Of a stretch of 6,256 nt of DNA, positions 6,122 to 6,256 are shown piece by piece. The stretch's first letter is position 1; every line of letters starts with the position of its first letter. Made by a program: the position numbers and the translations under genes. This stretch comes from Pseudomonadota bacterium (lineage in GTDB: Bacteria; Pseudomonadota; Gammaproteobacteria; Burkholderiales; Burkholderiaceae_C): assembly GCA_018241985.1 (NCBI GenBank), contig JAFECV010000138.1:1-6256 (forward strand). The letters are read 5' to 3'. The notes below the pieces were generated by a model. It was not told where the DNA came from and did no database searches. It saw nothing but the letters and a program-made list of their open reading frames with translations.

Positions 6122-6149
6122 TTGACATCCTTTCCACGTTTGGTAAATT
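6122..6149 (+). promoter_or_regulatory. Candidate rightward sigma-70 promoter
   Basis: TTGACA (6122-6127) is a perfect -35 hexamer, followed after 16 bp by TAAATT (6144-6149), which matches TATAAT at four of six positions. Transcription would start near 6156, inside the left arm of the inverted repeat. The -10 is embedded in the palindrome GGTAAATTACC (6142-6152). It points to the right, away from the regulator gene, and would serve a gene beginning near 6216 or beyond the window. The -35 overlaps the regulator's ribosome binding region on the other strand. The motifs are clear by eye, but activity is not demonstrated. Confidence 0.45.
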
Positions 6150-6152
6150 ACC

Positions 6153-6183
6153 CGTGGTGCTTACCGTTCGTGTAAGCACCACG
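6153..6183. promoter_or_regulatory. Perfect 12-bp-arm inverted repeat, probable operator
   Basis: CGTGGTGCTTAC (6153-6164) and GTAAGCACCACG (6172-6183) are exact reverse complements separated by 7 bp (CGTTCGT). Directly to the left is a second, smaller dyad, GGTAAATTACC (6142-6152). The half-sites share a GGT...TTAC look (GGTAAATTAC and GGTGCTTAC). The repeat covers the predicted start points of both a rightward and a leftward promoter, and sits 33 bp in front of the small helix-turn-helix gene, where autoregulatory operators of such proteins usually lie. It could instead be an RNA hairpin in the leader of either transcript. I see no U-tract on either side, so a terminator is less likely. Confidence 0.6.
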
Positions 6184-6184
6184 T

Positions 6185-6214
6185 GTTATCACATTTTGCC
6201 ACTGGGATCGTCAG
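6185..6214 (-). promoter_or_regulatory. Candidate leftward promoter for the helix-turn-helix gene and apaH
   Basis: Read on the minus strand, CTGACG (plus 6214-6209; four of six to TTGACA) is followed after 18 bp by GATAAC (plus 6190-6185; four of six to TATAAT). This is preceded by TG-T, the extended -10 arrangement TGTGATAAC. Transcription would begin near 6178, in the right arm of the inverted repeat, giving a leader of about 58 nt before the regulator ATG at 6120. A repressor on the inverted repeat would block both this promoter and the rightward one. It is weaker than the rightward candidate as judged by motif match. Confidence 0.35.
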
Positions 6215-6215
6215 G

Positions 6216-6256
6216 GTGTCAGCAGTTCAAGTCTCGGTACTTCCGGCGAAGCATGT
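6216..6256 (+). CDS. Possible start of a rightward gene running off the window
   Basis: From GTG at 6216 the frame stays open to the window edge and would encode VSAVQVSVLPAKH (Met for the first Val). A GGGAT (6204-6208) is a poor ribosome binding site at a plausible distance. It would be transcribed from the rightward promoter across the inverted repeat, the arrangement expected for a gene controlled by the small regulator. Thirteen codons are too few to identify a family, and an ATG in another frame (6253) is an alternative start. The frame is also open upstream back to 6147. Confidence 0.25.
   Translation, partial: MSAVQVSVLPAKH

Noticed and set aside
6153..6183. Inverted repeat as a dif/XerCD recombination site or CIRCE heat-shock element
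   Set aside because: The arms and spacer (12/7/12) and the sequence do not match dif (11/6/11, AT-rich). The half-site GTGCTTAC is not the CIRCE TTAGCACTC.

Overview
The window is high-GC DNA (roughly 70% in the core genes by counting sample lines). Its protein families and gene style resemble a beta-proteobacterium, probably Burkholderiales and perhaps Comamonadaceae. That placement is inference from composition, the RhlE, ApaH and pyrroline-2-carboxylate reductase sequence style, and intergenic repeat-like DNA; no rRNA or other taxonomic marker is present.

Layout. (1) Positions 1-354, plus strand: the 3' end of a short-chain dehydrogenase/reductase gene. (2) Positions 355-922: no intact gene. 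On the minus strand at 391-557 lies the decayed, frameshifted C-terminal tail of a LysR-type regulator. It is followed to about 920 by hairpin-rich DNA that looks like an interspersed repeat, ending in a 15-bp tandem duplication. (3) Minus strand: pcp (pyroglutamyl-peptidase I, 1833-2516) followed by a 20-bp-overlapping ornithine cyclodeaminase/mu-crystallin family reductase (923-1852), probably one transcription unit. (4) Divergent from pcp, with only 53 bp between start codons: a membrane-anchored YpfJ-family neutral zinc metallopeptidase (2570-3442). (5) A 125-bp gap with four TAGCGAC repeats, then the DEAD-box RNA helicase gene rhlE (3568-4986). (6) Convergent with rhlE at a 19-bp gap: apaH (5006-5866, minus), the diadenosine tetraphosphate hydrolase. 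Its start codon lies inside the 3' end of a small phage-like helix-turn-helix gene (5851-6120, minus). (7) Upstream of that regulator, 6121-6256 is AT-richer. It holds a 12-bp-arm inverted repeat between two plausible facing promoters, and perhaps the first codons of a rightward gene that leaves the window.

Most of the window is ordinary chromosomal housekeeping and peptide/amino-acid metabolism. The part most worth a second look is the right edge. A small Cro/CI-like regulator with a strong candidate operator sits directly in front of, and overlaps, apaH. This could be the boundary of a prophage (possibly filamentous) or genomic island, with the housekeeping gene apaH drawn under a phage-type switch. 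The second most informative region is the gene-poor 355-922 stretch, where a regulator has been destroyed next to repeat-like DNA.
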